16,778 bases of DNA from Bacillota bacterium (GCA_023436115.1 JAEZKQ010000005.1:1-16778); one strand, 5' to 3'. Positions 6,576 through 14,697 are shown, counted from the stretch's first letter. A program made the numbers and translations. Notes: generated from the letters alone by a model not told the origin.

Positions 6576-7085
6576 TTATCTTTTAATCTTTTCCGGTTCG
6601 CCCACGGTTTCGTCCGGAGTTAACGTGACGCTTTTCATGATCTGGGGCGTTTGGGGCCTGTCGGACGCATCAGTGGGTGTCGCCGCAATGGCGTCTACCA
6701 CATCCATACCCTCAACAACACGGCCAAACGCCGCATACTGCCCGTCTAAAAACTTCGCATCCTCATGCACGATGAAAAACTGTGATCCCGCTGTGTCATG
6801 ACCGGCCGCCCGCGCCATCGAAACCACACCGCGCGTATGTGAAAGCGTATTATTCACACCGTTTGCGGCAAATTCACCTTTAATCGCATAACCGGGGCCG
6901 CCTGTGCCGCTGCCGCTCGGGCAGCCGCCCTGAATCATAAACCCGCTGATCACGCGGTGAAAGCAAAGACCGTTGTAGAAGCCGGCCCCCGCAAGGCTCT
7001 TAAAGTTTTCAACGCTGTTAGGCGCGTGCTGCGGCAGTAGCTCGATCTTGATTGTTTTTCCATCCGTCATTTCAATATTAACCAT
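6576..7085 (-). CDS. ppiB: Peptidylprolyl isomerase, cyclophilin type
   Basis: The 169-residue protein is a compact cytoplasmic cyclophilin that catalyses cis-trans isomerisation of Xaa-Pro bonds. The active-site block FHRVISGFMIQGG (42-54) supplies the catalytic Arg44, Phe49 and Gln52. SQFFI (101-105) and FLDGQYAAFGRVVEG (112-126) complete the barrel. No signal peptide is present, so it is not an exported foldase. The position of the human CypA tryptophan is not Trp, as in many bacterial members. The ATG has an AGAGG ribosome binding site and lies 17 nt after the serA stop, so it is the last gene of a serC-serA-ppiB transcript, although its function has no direct link to serine synthesis. 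The last codons overlap the T-rich arm of the terminator. Confidence 0.95.
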   Translation of the reverse strand: MVNIEMTDGKTIKIELLPQHAPNSVENFKSLAGAGFYNGLCFHRVISGFMIQGGCPSGSGTGGPGYAIKGEFAANGVNNTLSHTRGVVSMARAAGHDTAGSQFFIVHEDAKFLDGQYAAFGRVVEGMDVVDAIAATPTDASDRPQTPQIMKSVTLTPDETVGEPEKIKR

Positions 7086-7102
7086 TGATGTCCTCTTTTT
7101 CT

Positions 7103-8272
7103 CTATTTTTCGAATGTACGCACACGGATCACGCCGCCGATCTGACCAATTTTGCTGACCGCCTCTTGATCGACTTTCTCATCGAGATTGATAACGGTAT
7201 ACGCAATATCACCTTTAGACTTGTTGACCATGTCCGTAATATTCGCATTGCTTTGTGCAAGCAGTGCTGTCATCTGACCCACCATACCCGATACGTTTTT
7301 ATGAATTACCGCAATTCGGAATTTTCCCGTAAACGGAAGTGTCGCAGAAGGCATGTTCACTGCGTTGATGATACGGCCTGTCTCCAGATACTCCTTAAGC
7401 TGGCTTGCCGCCATCTCAGCACAGTTTTCCTCCGATTCAGGCGTGGAAGCTCCCAGATGCGGAATGTTAATAACATTGTCGTAGGCCAGCAGTTTGTCAT
7501 TGGGGAAGTCAGTGACATAATAGCTGATGCTGCGGTTGTCCAGCGCGTCAAACAATGCGTCATAATCGATAAGTCCGTTACGAGCAAAGTTTAGCAGCAC
7601 CACATTCTTTTTCATCTTTGCCATTTCTGCGGGCCCTATGAAGCTCTTTGTGTTATCCATCAGCGGTACATGCAGCGTGATATAATCCGCTTCGGCAAGC
7701 ACGCCGTCAAGATTAATAGCACGCTGGACATCGTGGTCGAGGCCCCAGGCCGATTCAATGGATATGTAAGGATCATAACCGATGACACGCATGCCTAGTG
7801 CGCGCGCCGCGTTGGCCACCATCACGCCGATCGCGCCAAGTCCGATAACGCCCAGAGTTTTCCCCGCAATTTCCGGGCCGACAAACTGCTTCTTTCCCTT
7901 TTCCACAAGAGGCAGCACTTCATCACCCTTATCGCGCAGCGTCTGTGCCCACTGTGTGGCTTCAATCAAATGACGGCTGGCAAGCAGCATACCCGCAAGC
8001 ACCAGCTCTTTCACGCCATTGGCGTTAGCACCGGGCGTGTTAAAAACGACGATGCCTTTTTGGGCGCATGCTTCAATAGGTATATTGTTGACACCCGCAC
8101 CGGCTCTCGCTATCGCAAGAACGCTTTCGGGAAAATCAATATCGTGACATTTCGCGCTTCTGACAAGTACCGCATCATAGTTTTCTGCATCTTCGCTCAC
8201 TTCATACTTATCTGGTGTCAAATACTCATAAATGGCATCAGAAATCGCGTTTAACTTCTTTATTTTAAACAT
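7103..8272 (-). CDS. serA: D-3-phosphoglycerate dehydrogenase, short ACT form
   Basis: This 389-residue NAD-dependent 2-hydroxyacid dehydrogenase catalyses the first step of serine synthesis (3-phosphoglycerate to 3-phosphohydroxypyruvate). The Rossmann motif GLGAIG (144-149) with Asp167 downstream indicates NAD binding. Catalytic Arg231 is in NFARNGLID and His272 in PHLGAST. A C-terminal ACT domain (about 318-389, starting FRIAVIHKNVSGM) suggests serine feedback, as in related enzymes. The segment between Arg and His reads YYVTDFPNDKLL, lacking the DVFxxEP Glu of classic SerA; an Asp or Asn occupies the region. I recall this variant from other anaerobes. serC lies 30 nt upstream and ppiB 17 nt downstream. 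An AGGAG precedes the ATG at a slightly long spacing. Confidence 0.93.
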   Translation of the reverse strand: MFKIKKLNAISDAIYEYLTPDKYEVSEDAENYDAVLVRSAKCHDIDFPESVLAIARAGAGVNNIPIEACAQKGIVVFNTPGANANGVKELVLAGMLLASRHLIEATQWAQTLRDKGDEVLPLVEKGKKQFVGPEIAGKTLGVIGLGAIGVMVANAARALGMRVIGYDPYISIESAWGLDHDVQRAINLDGVLAEADYITLHVPLMDNTKSFIGPAEMAKMKKNVVLLNFARNGLIDYDALFDALDNRSISYYVTDFPNDKLLAYDNVINIPHLGASTPESEENCAEMAASQLKEYLETGRIINAVNMPSATLPFTGKFRIAVIHKNVSGMVGQMTALLAQSNANITDMVNKSKGDIAYTVINLDEKVDQEAVSKIGQIGGVIRVRTFEK

Positions 8273-8302
8273 CTTCTTTGTCTCTCCTCAATTAATATCT
8301 AT

Positions 8303-9379
8303 TTAAGCGTTTTTCTCAAACTCTTTCATAAAACCAACCAGAGTCTCAATGCCTTCAATTGGCATAGCGTTATAAATGCTGGCACGCATACCGCCCACGC
8401 TTCTGTGTCCTTTGATGTTAACAATACCCTGTGCTTTAGCCTCTGAGACAAACTTTTTATCCAGCTCTGGATCGCCCGTGACAAACGTTACGTTCATGAG
8501 AGAACGATCCTTCTTCTCGGCAGTGGCCTTAAATAACGATGAGCTGTCAAGAAAATCGTAGAGTATTGCGGCCTTTTTCTCGTTATACTTTTGCATAGCA
8601 GCCACACCGCCGTTTTTGAGCAGGTGGGAGAAAACAAGACCGGCAATATAAATGCCGTAAGTCGGCGGCGTGTTATACATAGAGCTCTCATCGGCCATTA
8701 TCTTATAGTCGAGCATAGAAGGCGTATTCGCCGGCGCTTTCCCGATCAGATCGTCGCGCACGATAACCACAGTCACACCGGCGGGGCCGATGTTCTTTTG
8801 CGCACCTGCGTAAATAAGGCCAAAATCTTCGACATTTATCACTTCAGAAAGTATGGATGATGACATATCGGTAACAAGAGGCAGTCCGTTCGTATCAGGC
8901 AGCTTCTTAAAACGCGTACCAAAGATCGTATTGTTGTGCGTGATATGCACATAATCAGCGGCTTCCTTAAACATATCGGCATTCAGCTCAGGGATATAGG
9001 AGAATGTCTTATCTTCCGACGATGCAGGTATGATGACTTCGCCAACTTTTTTTGCTTCTGCAATAGCCTTTTTCGCAAAAGCTCCTGTCTTAATGTAGTA
9101 AGCGCGTTTATACGTTGTCATCAGATTGATCGGAACCATAGAAAACTGCAATGTCGCGCCACCTTGCAAAAACAATACACGATAGTTATCAGGGATATTC
9201 ATAAGCTCGCGCAAGTCCTTCTCCGCACGCCCGATAATGTTTTCATAATCGGCGGAGCGATGACTCATCTCCATCACGGACATACCGCTGTTTCCATAGT
9301 AGATAAGTTCTTCTTGCGCCTGTTTTAATACGGCCTCTGGCAAGCATGCGGGTCCCGCGGAAAAATTGTACACTTTCAT
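8303..9379 (-). CDS. serC: Phosphoserine aminotransferase
   Basis: The 358-residue class-V PLP enzyme transfers the amino group of glutamate to 3-phosphohydroxypyruvate, the second step of serine synthesis. The start MKVYNFSAGPACLPEAVL and the SHRS at 40-43 are typical. The PLP lysine is Lys195 in YAGAQKNIGPAGV, and QGGAT (72-76) binds the cofactor phosphate. HRSVGGMRASIYNA near the C-terminus supplies the substrate-binding arginine. The length matches the family, with no truncation. An excellent AGGAGG site precedes the ATG. It is the first gene of serC-serA-ppiB, read from one or two promoters in 9443-9542. The third enzyme, phosphoserine phosphatase (SerB), is not in the window. Confidence 0.96.
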   Translation of the reverse strand: MKVYNFSAGPACLPEAVLKQAQEELIYYGNSGMSVMEMSHRSADYENIIGRAEKDLRELMNIPDNYRVLFLQGGATLQFSMVPINLMTTYKRAYYIKTGAFAKKAIAEAKKVGEVIIPASSEDKTFSYIPELNADMFKEAADYVHITHNNTIFGTRFKKLPDTNGLPLVTDMSSSILSEVINVEDFGLIYAGAQKNIGPAGVTVVIVRDDLIGKAPANTPSMLDYKIMADESSMYNTPPTYGIYIAGLVFSHLLKNGGVAAMQKYNEKKAAILYDFLDSSSLFKATAEKKDRSLMNVTFVTGDPELDKKFVSEAKAQGIVNIKGHRSVGGMRASIYNAMPIEGIETLVGFMKEFEKNA

Positions 9380-9442
9380 GGGTAACCTCCTATAATAAAC
9401 ATATTTAAAAACTTTGTTAAATTTTTATCAAACTATAATAAT

Positions 9443-9471
9443 ATTATATTCTCTGCTTTTCACAAGAGCAA
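9443..9471 (-). promoter_or_regulatory. Proximal promoter of serC
   Basis: Minus-strand TTGCTC (plus 9466-9471) and a perfect TATAAT (9443-9448) are 17 bp apart. The predicted leader to the serC ATG is about 55 nt and includes no obvious attenuator. Confidence 0.6.
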
Positions 9472-9512
9472 GCGTTTTTCTTACGCTCCCTTTTGGCTAT
9501 CTTTTTTAAATC

Positions 9513-9542
9513 AGTATAGCACAACTATATAATGATAAGCAA
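9513..9542 (-). promoter_or_regulatory. Distal promoter candidate for serC
   Basis: Minus-strand TTGCTT (plus 9537-9542) and TATACT (9513-9518) are 18 bp apart, about 70 bp upstream of the proximal promoter. Its transcript would carry the AGCGT/ACGCT hairpin. Confidence 0.4.
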
Positions 9543-9592
9543 AACCTATCTGTCATTATTCGTCTGTTTGTACACATCTTATCGTAATCTTC

Positions 9593-9621
9593 TTGACAAC
9601 CCTTTTTGCTTGACCTATAAT
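9593..9621 (+). promoter_or_regulatory. Consensus sigma-A promoter of greA-lysS
   Basis: TTGACA (9593-9598) and TATAAT (9616-9621) are both perfect consensus hexamers at the ideal 17-bp spacing. This is the strongest promoter in the window. The leader to greA is about 108 nt. Confidence 0.85.
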
Positions 9622-9671
9622 CACCATATTATAAAAATGGGCTTTTTTCATGACTCACCGTATGCCAGAGC

Positions 9672-9680
9672 TGGTATAAT
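9672..9680 (+). promoter_or_regulatory. Possible second greA promoter (extended -10)
   Basis: TGGTATAAT forms an extended -10 element with a perfect TATAAT at 9675-9680. No good -35 stands 17 bp upstream, which extended -10 promoters can tolerate. It would shorten the greA leader to about 50 nt. Confidence 0.35.
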
Positions 9681-9735
9681 ACCTTTTTAAAAGCACATAT
9701 TATCTAAACAAAAGATATTCTCCGGGAGGCAAGCC

Positions 9736-10212
9736 ATGACAAACGAGCAAGTCATTCTCACAAAAGACGGTTTAAAGGAAAAGCAAGAGAAACTGGATTA
9801 CTTGAAAACCGTAAAAAGAGCACAAATTTCCGAGCAAATCAAGGAGGCCCGGGCTTTTGGTGATCTTTCAGAAAATGCTGAATATGACGAAGCCAAAAAT
9901 GAGCAAGCCCGTGTAGAAACTGAAATTGCTCAGCTTGAAAAGCTGTTAAGGAATGCTGTTGTCGTTGAGGATAATGAAATCGACGTGTCAACCGTAGGCA
10001 TTGGGACGACAGTGCGCATTCTTGATATGGAATATAATGAAGAAGAGGTTTATTCCATCGTGGGATCAGTGGAGGCGGATGCCGATAAAAAGCGTATTTC
10101 CAACGAATCACCAGTCGGCGCTGCATTGATCGGTAAAAAGGTTGGCGATCTCGCTGAAGTGGCAACACCTGCGGGAAACATTACATTTAAAGTCATCGAT
10201 ATATTCAGATAA
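9736..10212 (+). CDS. greA: Transcription elongation factor GreA
   Basis: The 158-residue factor rescues backtracked RNA polymerase by stimulating RNA cleavage in the secondary channel. The N-terminal coiled coil (about residues 8-75) carries the tip sequence ARAFGDLSENAEYDEAK with the acidic residues that hold the catalytic Mg. The C-terminal FKBP-like domain (about 82-158) ends with SPVGAALIGKKVGDLAEVATPAG, the usual GreA signature. Length is standard. A GGGAGG site lies six bases before the ATG. lysS starts nine bases after the stop, an arrangement common in Bacillota, so the pair is one operon. Confidence 0.97.
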   Translation: MTNEQVILTKDGLKEKQEKLDYLKTVKRAQISEQIKEARAFGDLSENAEYDEAKNEQARVETEIAQLEKLLRNAVVVEDNEIDVSTVGIGTTVRILDMEYNEEEVYSIVGSVEADADKKRISNESPVGAALIGKKVGDLAEVATPAGNITFKVIDIFR

Positions 10213-10221
10213 GGGGTAAAA

Positions 10222-11712
10222 ATGGAGGACAACCAGATACAACAGTCAACGGAGACATTAAGTGAAATACTTCGCGTCAGAAGGGAAAAGCTGGACGAAT
10301 TAAAAAAGTCAGGTCAAGACCCTTTTGTCATCACACGTTTTGATAAAACACATTCCTCCGCCGTTATTCTGGCGGATTTCGAAAAACTTGAAGGCAGTCA
10401 TGTTCGTATCGCGGGACGGCTATTGTCCAAACGCGTCATGGGCAAGGCTAGTTTTTCCCATTTGCAGGATGTTGACGGACAGATTCAGCTTTATGTACGT
10501 AAAGATGTTTTGGGCGAAGAACCCTATACAGCATTTAAGAAGCTGGATATCGGCGATATCATCGGTGTTGAAGGCGAAGTGTTTAAAACAAACGCGGGCG
10601 AGATATCAATTAAAGCATCGAATATCACGCTGCTTTCAAAATCATTGCTTCCTTTGCCCGAGAAATTTCACGGGCTTAAAGATATGGATCTGCGCTACCG
10701 TCAGAGATATGTTGATTTGATCGTCAATCCTGAGGTAAAAAAGACGTTCCTGTCACGTTCTCTTATCGTCCGGTATATTCGCGAATATTTGGACAACATG
10801 GGCTATATCGAAGTTGAAACGCCGATACTCATGGGGGCAGCGGGCGGTGCAGCCGCGCGTCCTTTTATCACGCATCACAATACGCTGGATATTGATATGT
10901 ATCTGCGCATTGCGACCGAGCTTCACTTGAAGCGTTTGATCGTCGGCGGTTTTGAAAAGGTCTATGAAATCGGCCGTATTTTCCGTAATGAAGGAATGGA
11001 TATTAAGCATAATCCTGAATTTACGACCATTGAGCTATATCAGGCTTATGCCAATGTTGATGATATGATGACGCTGTGTGAAAACCTGTTTTTCCATTGT
11101 GCAAATAAGCTTTATGGTACCGGCAAGGTCGTTTATCAGGGTCAGGAAATCGATTTAACACCGCCCTGGCGCAGGCTTTCTATGCTGGATGCCGTCAAAC
11201 AGTATACAGGTGCCGATTTTTCGAACTGCTCTGATGAAGAAGCCATGAAAATCGCAGAAAGTATCGGTATAAAACCCGAAAAGCCTCAAACTCGCGGGGA
11301 ATTGCTCTATGCTGCTTTTGACGCTTTTGTTGAGGACAAGCTTGTCGAGCCTACATTTATTACAGGATATCCCGTTGAAGTCTCGCCGCTGGCCAAAAAG
11401 ATGCCGGAAACGCCGTGGCTCACTGAACGTTTCGAACTCTTTATCACAGCACGCGAGCTTGCCAACGCGTTCTCTGAGCTTAACGATCCGGACGATCAAC
11501 GCGAACGTTTCTTGGAACAAGCGCGCCAGCGTGCACAGGGTGATGCCGAAGCGCATATGATGGATGAAGATTATATTAATGCGCTGGAATACGGTTTGGC
11601 TCCCACTGGCGGCATGGGAATTGGTATCGACAGAATGGTTATGTTGTTAACCGACAGCTACTCCATACGCGATGTGATACTTTTTCCCACAATGAAACCT
11701 AAAGAATCGTGA
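10222..11712 (+). CDS. lysS: Lysyl-tRNA synthetase, class II
   Basis: The 496-residue enzyme charges tRNA-Lys. An N-terminal OB-fold anticodon-binding domain (about 50-150, including VRIAGRLLSKRVMGKASFSHLQD in two blocks) precedes the class II catalytic core. Motif 2 is the RIFRNEGMD...HNPEFTTIE region at about 252-272. SPLAK at about 392 and motif 3 GMGIGIDRMVML at about 464-475 complete the ATP and lysine sites. Length matches bacterial LysS, and no C-terminal fusion is present. The ATG follows AAGGGG and the greA stop by nine bases. Two hairpins end the operon (11717-11784). No T-box leader precedes it. Confidence 0.97.
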   Translation: MEDNQIQQSTETLSEILRVRREKLDELKKSGQDPFVITRFDKTHSSAVILADFEKLEGSHVRIAGRLLSKRVMGKASFSHLQDVDGQIQLYVRKDVLGEEPYTAFKKLDIGDIIGVEGEVFKTNAGEISIKASNITLLSKSLLPLPEKFHGLKDMDLRYRQRYVDLIVNPEVKKTFLSRSLIVRYIREYLDNMGYIEVETPILMGAAGGAAARPFITHHNTLDIDMYLRIATELHLKRLIVGGFEKVYEIGRIFRNEGMDIKHNPEFTTIELYQAYANVDDMMTLCENLFFHCANKLYGTGKVVYQGQEIDLTPPWRRLSMLDAVKQYTGADFSNCSDEEAMKIAESIGIKPEKPQTRGELLYAAFDAFVEDKLVEPTFITGYPVEVSPLAKKMPETPWLTERFELFITARELANAFSELNDPDDQRERFLEQARQRAQGDAEAHMMDEDYINALEYGLAPTGGMGIGIDRMVMLLTDSYSIRDVILFPTMKPKES

Positions 11713-11716
11713 TTTT

Positions 11717-11735
11717 GAGCCATTGGCTCTTATAT
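11717..11735 (+). terminator. Weak first terminator after lysS
   Basis: GAGCC (11717-11721), a 3-nt ATT loop and GGCTC (11725-11729) are followed by a TA/T-rich run. The stem is only five base pairs. It stands just before the stronger hairpin and may be a backup. Confidence 0.4.
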
Positions 11736-11750
11736 ATATTTTTTGCAAGG

Positions 11751-11784
11751 CGTCCGGGCGACAATCATCGTCCGGACGTTTTCT
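11751..11784 (+). terminator. Main Rho-independent terminator of greA-lysS
   Basis: CGTCCGGGCGA (11751-11761) and TCGTCCGGACG (11768-11778) form an 11-bp stem with one G-U pair and a 6-nt loop, followed by TTTTCT. Confidence 0.9.
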
Positions 11785-11894
11785 ATTCCAGGAACTCCAA
11801 AACAAAACTGACAAGATTTTTTCTAGCATACTTTTGGGTCAAATTCAGGTTTGGGTAAAATATGTAAACCTTAGGTCAAGCGGTCGATATTATA

Positions 11895-11923
11895 TTGTGA
11901 ACAAAACGCAATTATGGTATTAT
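11895..11923 (+). promoter_or_regulatory. Promoter of the membrane protein-dusB pair
   Basis: TTGTGA (11895-11900) and TATTAT (11918-11923) are 17 bp apart, with a TGG just before the -10 (extended form). The leader would be about 20 nt and consist mostly of the AAGGAG ribosome binding site. Confidence 0.55.
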
Positions 11924-11949
11924 GGATTTTATGAAAAGGAGTGATCTGT

Positions 11950-12567
11950 TTGTCGCCATCGCTTAAGGTTTTTCTACGGTTCCTATGGTTCATTGTATCC
12001 AGACTGCTGATATGGGGTGCAGTTGTTGGCCTTGTTGTTTTGGCCTTTTTTGCCGCGATGGATTACATGAATATACAGACGCTTGTCAAAGACGGACTTC
12101 AAGTAAGAGCACAGGTTGTCATTGAGAAAGAAGACCCCACTCTTTTATCTAAGGTGTTCTCTAAAAACTTTCTTGAGAAGGACGAGCTTTTAAAATCGAC
12201 TGCTTATCAACCGTATAAAGTATCGGATTTTGATTATAAAGCTAGTGTCGGTTTTGCCTTAATCATGCCGTGGCAGAAGTCGGTGACATTGCGCGTAACC
12301 GAAGAGGTGACAGGCATTGATGCCGAAATTTATACTGCTTCGGAGGAGAATACTGAGTTAAGCCCAACGCCGCCCGAATGGGATAACGCTGTCTATGATG
12401 TCACTATTATCAGATACGAAGATAACTGGCGTATTGTCGGAATGGAGCTAATGGAATTGTTGCCAAAGCCAACTCCGTCACCGTCACCGTCACCGTCTGC
12501 AACAGCGACACCAACGCCGACACCCACGGTCACAGAGCTCGATCCGGAGGAGATTATCGAAGACTGA
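11950..12567 (+). CDS. Membrane-anchored protein with Pro/Ser/Thr tail
   Basis: I do not recognise this 205-residue protein. One long hydrophobic segment (about 8-38, FLRFLWFIVSRLLIWG then VVGLVVLAFFAAM) follows a short basic N-terminus, so it is probably a single-pass protein with its bulk outside the membrane. The middle (about 45-170) looks like a small alpha/beta domain and ends in YDVTIIRYEDNWRIVGMEL, the kind of strand and Trp pattern seen in NTF2-like folds; that is a guess. Residues about 172-193 are a Pro/Ser/Thr repeat (PTPSPSPSPS...PTPTPT), and the last twelve residues are acidic. The start is TTG at 11950, eight bases after AAGGAG; a GTG at 11941 lies inside that site. The stop overlaps the dusB ATG by one base. 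Confidence 0.82.
   Translation: MSPSLKVFLRFLWFIVSRLLIWGAVVGLVVLAFFAAMDYMNIQTLVKDGLQVRAQVVIEKEDPTLLSKVFSKNFLEKDELLKSTAYQPYKVSDFDYKASVGFALIMPWQKSVTLRVTEEVTGIDAEIYTASEENTELSPTPPEWDNAVYDVTIIRYEDNWRIVGMELMELLPKPTPSPSPSPSATATPTPTPTVTELDPEEIIED
12475..12498 (+). repeat. Hexanucleotide repeat encoding Ser-Pro
   Basis: Three copies of CCGTCA and a fourth with one change (CCGTCT) run in tandem inside the Pro/Ser/Thr tail of the membrane protein. Slippage would change the tail by two residues without breaking the frame. Confidence 0.85.
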
Positions 12568-13526
12568 TGCTGTCGTTTGGAAGAAGCAATATTTTTCTAG
12601 CACCTATGGCCGGCATCACAGATGCAGCCTTTCGGCACATTGCCATTGAGCAAGGGGCTGGGTTCACGTATACAGAGATGGTCAGCGCCAAAGGGCTTAA
12701 ATACGGGTCTGAAAAAACGGCATCATTGATTACCTTTGCAGACAACGAACCCTCTTTGGGCGTTCAATTGTTCTCAAGCGATGCAGAAGCAATTAAAGAA
12801 AGCATAGAAAGACTCCAAGAATTGTATCCGGGCCGTATAGCACTCTTTGATATTAATATGGGCTGTCCGGCCAAAAAGATAACCGGAAACGGCGAAGGAT
12901 GTGCGCTGATGCAAAACCCCGCACTTGCTTCACGCCTGATACGCACAGCAACAGATGTGTCTCGTGTCCCCGTCACTGTGAAGTTTCGCAAAGGCTGGGA
13001 TGACAAATCCATCAATGCCGTTGATTTTGCTTTAATGGCCGAGCAATCAGGCGCATCAGCTATTGCTGTTCACGGCAGGACGCGCCAGCAATTTTACAGC
13101 GGTAAATCAGACAAATGTATCATTGCACAAGTAAAAAATGCTGTACAAATCCCCGTTATTGGCAGCGGCGATATCTTTAGCGCCCGTGATGCTGCGGATA
13201 CGCTGAGCCAAACCGGATGTGACGCGGTCATGGTTGCCAGGGGCGCCCTGGGCAATCCGTTTATCTTTCGTGAAATCAACTACCTTCTTAAGGAAGGCAA
13301 AGATATGCCGCCGGCAACCCCGAGAGAAAAAACAACTGCGCTTATGCAACAAGCTGCGCTTGCCTGCAGCGCCAAAGGTGAACGTGTTGCGATGCGCCAG
13401 ATCAGAAAGCACGCGGCTTGGTACTTTAAAGGCATGAAAGGAGCAGCAAAACTGCGCGAAGCCGCTATTCATATGCATACACTTGATGATCTTCGTCAGC
13501 TCATATGTACCATCCTAGATCAGTAA
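12567..13526 (+). CDS. dusB: tRNA-dihydrouridine synthase, DusB type
   Basis: The 319-residue flavoenzyme reduces uridine to dihydrouridine in the tRNA D-loop, using FMN. The N-terminal TIM barrel shows LAPMAGITDAAFR (11-23), DINMGCPAKKI with catalytic Cys100, VTVKFRKGW, VHGRTRQQFYSG and IGSGDI. MVARGALGNPFIF is the phosphate-binding end. The C-terminal helical domain (about 250-319) includes IRKHAAWYFKG, typical of DusB. The ATG overlaps the previous stop in TGATG, and the nearest GGAGG is about 16 nt upstream, so translation is probably coupled to the membrane protein. No clear terminator follows. Confidence 0.95.
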   Translation: MLSFGRSNIFLAPMAGITDAAFRHIAIEQGAGFTYTEMVSAKGLKYGSEKTASLITFADNEPSLGVQLFSSDAEAIKESIERLQELYPGRIALFDINMGCPAKKITGNGEGCALMQNPALASRLIRTATDVSRVPVTVKFRKGWDDKSINAVDFALMAEQSGASAIAVHGRTRQQFYSGKSDKCIIAQVKNAVQIPVIGSGDIFSARDAADTLSQTGCDAVMVARGALGNPFIFREINYLLKEGKDMPPATPREKTTALMQQAALACSAKGERVAMRQIRKHAAWYFKGMKGAAKLREAAIHMHTLDDLRQLICTILDQ

Positions 13527-13530
13527 AAGC

Positions 13531-13563
13531 GCGATATTAAGGCCTTAAAAGGCTAATAATATC
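13531..13563. repeat. Imperfect inverted repeat before the mreB promoter
   Basis: GATATTA at the left and TAATATC at the right enclose a GGCC...GGC core. It has no T-run, so it is not a standard terminator. It abuts the -35 of the mreB promoter and could be an operator, which is speculative. Confidence 0.3.
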
Positions 13564-13566
13564 TGG

Positions 13567-13600
13567 TTGAAAAAAGTCGGTATTTGTATTATAGTATAAT
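13567..13600 (+). promoter_or_regulatory. Promoter of mreB
   Basis: TTGAAA (13567-13572) and TATAGT (13590-13595) are 17 bp apart. A perfect TATAAT overlaps at 13595-13600 but with 22-bp spacing. The leader is about 50 nt. Confidence 0.6.
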
Positions 13601-13653
13601 GTAATCTGCATATATAGCAGTGGTGGTAATAACTTTAAAGGGGTTAATAATAG

Positions 13654-14697
13654 ATGGCCTTGTTTGAATTCAATGACATTGGTATTGACTTGGGCACAGC
13701 AAGTGTCCTTGTCTATGTTAAGGGTAAGGGAATTGTGCTCCGCGAGCCCTCTGTGGTTGCCGTCAACCGGACAACCGGAGAAATTATCGCCATTGGTGAA
13801 GAAGCACGAATCATGCTCGGCAGAACGCCTGGTAACATCGTGGCTATACGTCCGCTTCGAAACGGTGTTATATCAAACTTTCATGATACAGAAAGAATGC
13901 TTCGCTACTTTTTACGCAAGGTCATCGGAAGGAAACTCTTCTTTAAGCCGCGTGTCGTTGTATGCGTTCCGTCGGGCGTTACCGAAGTTGAGCGTCGCAG
14001 CGTTATTGAAGCCACCGAAGAAGCGGGTGCACGTCATACAGGCCTGATTGAAGAACCTATGGCCGCGGCTATCGGAGCTGGCATCGATATCTCAGCACCT
14101 TTTGGCAGCATGGTGATCGATATCGGCGGCGGCACCACTGATGTGGCTGTGATATCTTTGGGCGGTATCGTACTAAGCGACTCCGTAAAGGTCGCCGGTG
14201 ATAAGTTTGATGAAGCCATTATCCGCTATATGAAGAAAAAACATAACATGCTCATCGGAGAGCGCACAGCTGAAGAAATCAAGATCAACATTGGTTCAGC
14301 ATTTCCCCGTAAAGAGCAAATCTATATGGAAGTGGCAGGCCGCAACCTCATTTCCGGATTGCCCAAAGTCGTCACAATCAGCTCTAACGAAACAATTGAA
14401 GCACTCGAAGAACCGCTGAATGCCATGATGGAAACGCTGCACGGTGTGCTAGAGCGTGTTCCTCCTGAACTTTCTTCAGATATTGCAGAAAACGGCATTT
14501 GCATGACAGGAGGCGGTGCGCTACTGTACGGTCTTGACAGGCTTTTAAGCGAAAAAACCGGCATTCCTTGTTATGTAGCTGAAGACGCGATATCTTGTGT
14601 GGCTATCGGTACAGGCCTTGCTCTTGACAACATGGATTTCTACGCCAACGGCACTGTTTATGATTACCGCAAAGGCGATTACTACAACAACTATTAA
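13654..14697 (+). CDS. mreB: Rod shape-determining protein MreB / Mbl
   Basis: The 347-residue bacterial actin forms membrane-associated filaments that direct lateral wall synthesis. Actin-fold nucleotide motifs are visible: phosphate 1 IGIDLGTASVLVY (9-21), phosphate 2 IDIGGGTTDVAV (155-166), the LIEEPMAAAIGAGID stretch (131-145) and adenosine loop CMTGGGALLYGLDRLL. No mreC or mreD follows, so it resembles a stand-alone Mbl- or MreBH-type paralogue rather than the mreBCD operon gene; sequence alone does not decide which. The C-terminal tail, NGTVYDYRKGDYYNNY, is rich in Tyr and Asn. AGGGGTT precedes the ATG. An LCP wall-attachment gene comes next, 63 nt downstream. Confidence 0.95.
   Translation: MALFEFNDIGIDLGTASVLVYVKGKGIVLREPSVVAVNRTTGEIIAIGEEARIMLGRTPGNIVAIRPLRNGVISNFHDTERMLRYFLRKVIGRKLFFKPRVVVCVPSGVTEVERRSVIEATEEAGARHTGLIEEPMAAAIGAGIDISAPFGSMVIDIGGGTTDVAVISLGGIVLSDSVKVAGDKFDEAIIRYMKKKHNMLIGERTAEEIKINIGSAFPRKEQIYMEVAGRNLISGLPKVVTISSNETIEALEEPLNAMMETLHGVLERVPPELSSDIAENGICMTGGGALLYGLDRLLSEKTGIPCYVAEDAISCVAIGTGLALDNMDFYANGTVYDYRKGDYYNNY

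Larger units (their letters stand above)
9380..9735. other. Divergent regulatory region, serC / greA
   Basis: These 356 bases hold no gene that I can support. They contain two candidate minus-strand promoters for serC, a strong plus-strand promoter for greA with a possible second one, and the ribosome binding sites of both genes. A short inverted repeat, AGCGT (9471-9475) with ACGCT (9483-9487), sits upstream of the serC-proximal promoter. I looked for a T-box (serine) leader before serC and found neither the T-box sequence nor the terminator. Confidence 0.6.

Noticed and set aside
9380..9600. Possible T-box leader before serC
   Set aside because: No conserved T-box core, no specifier hairpin and no terminator/antiterminator pair were found; the predicted leader is only about 55 nt.
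13531..13563. Palindrome after dusB as its terminator
   Set aside because: There is no T-tract, and the stem is interrupted in the middle.
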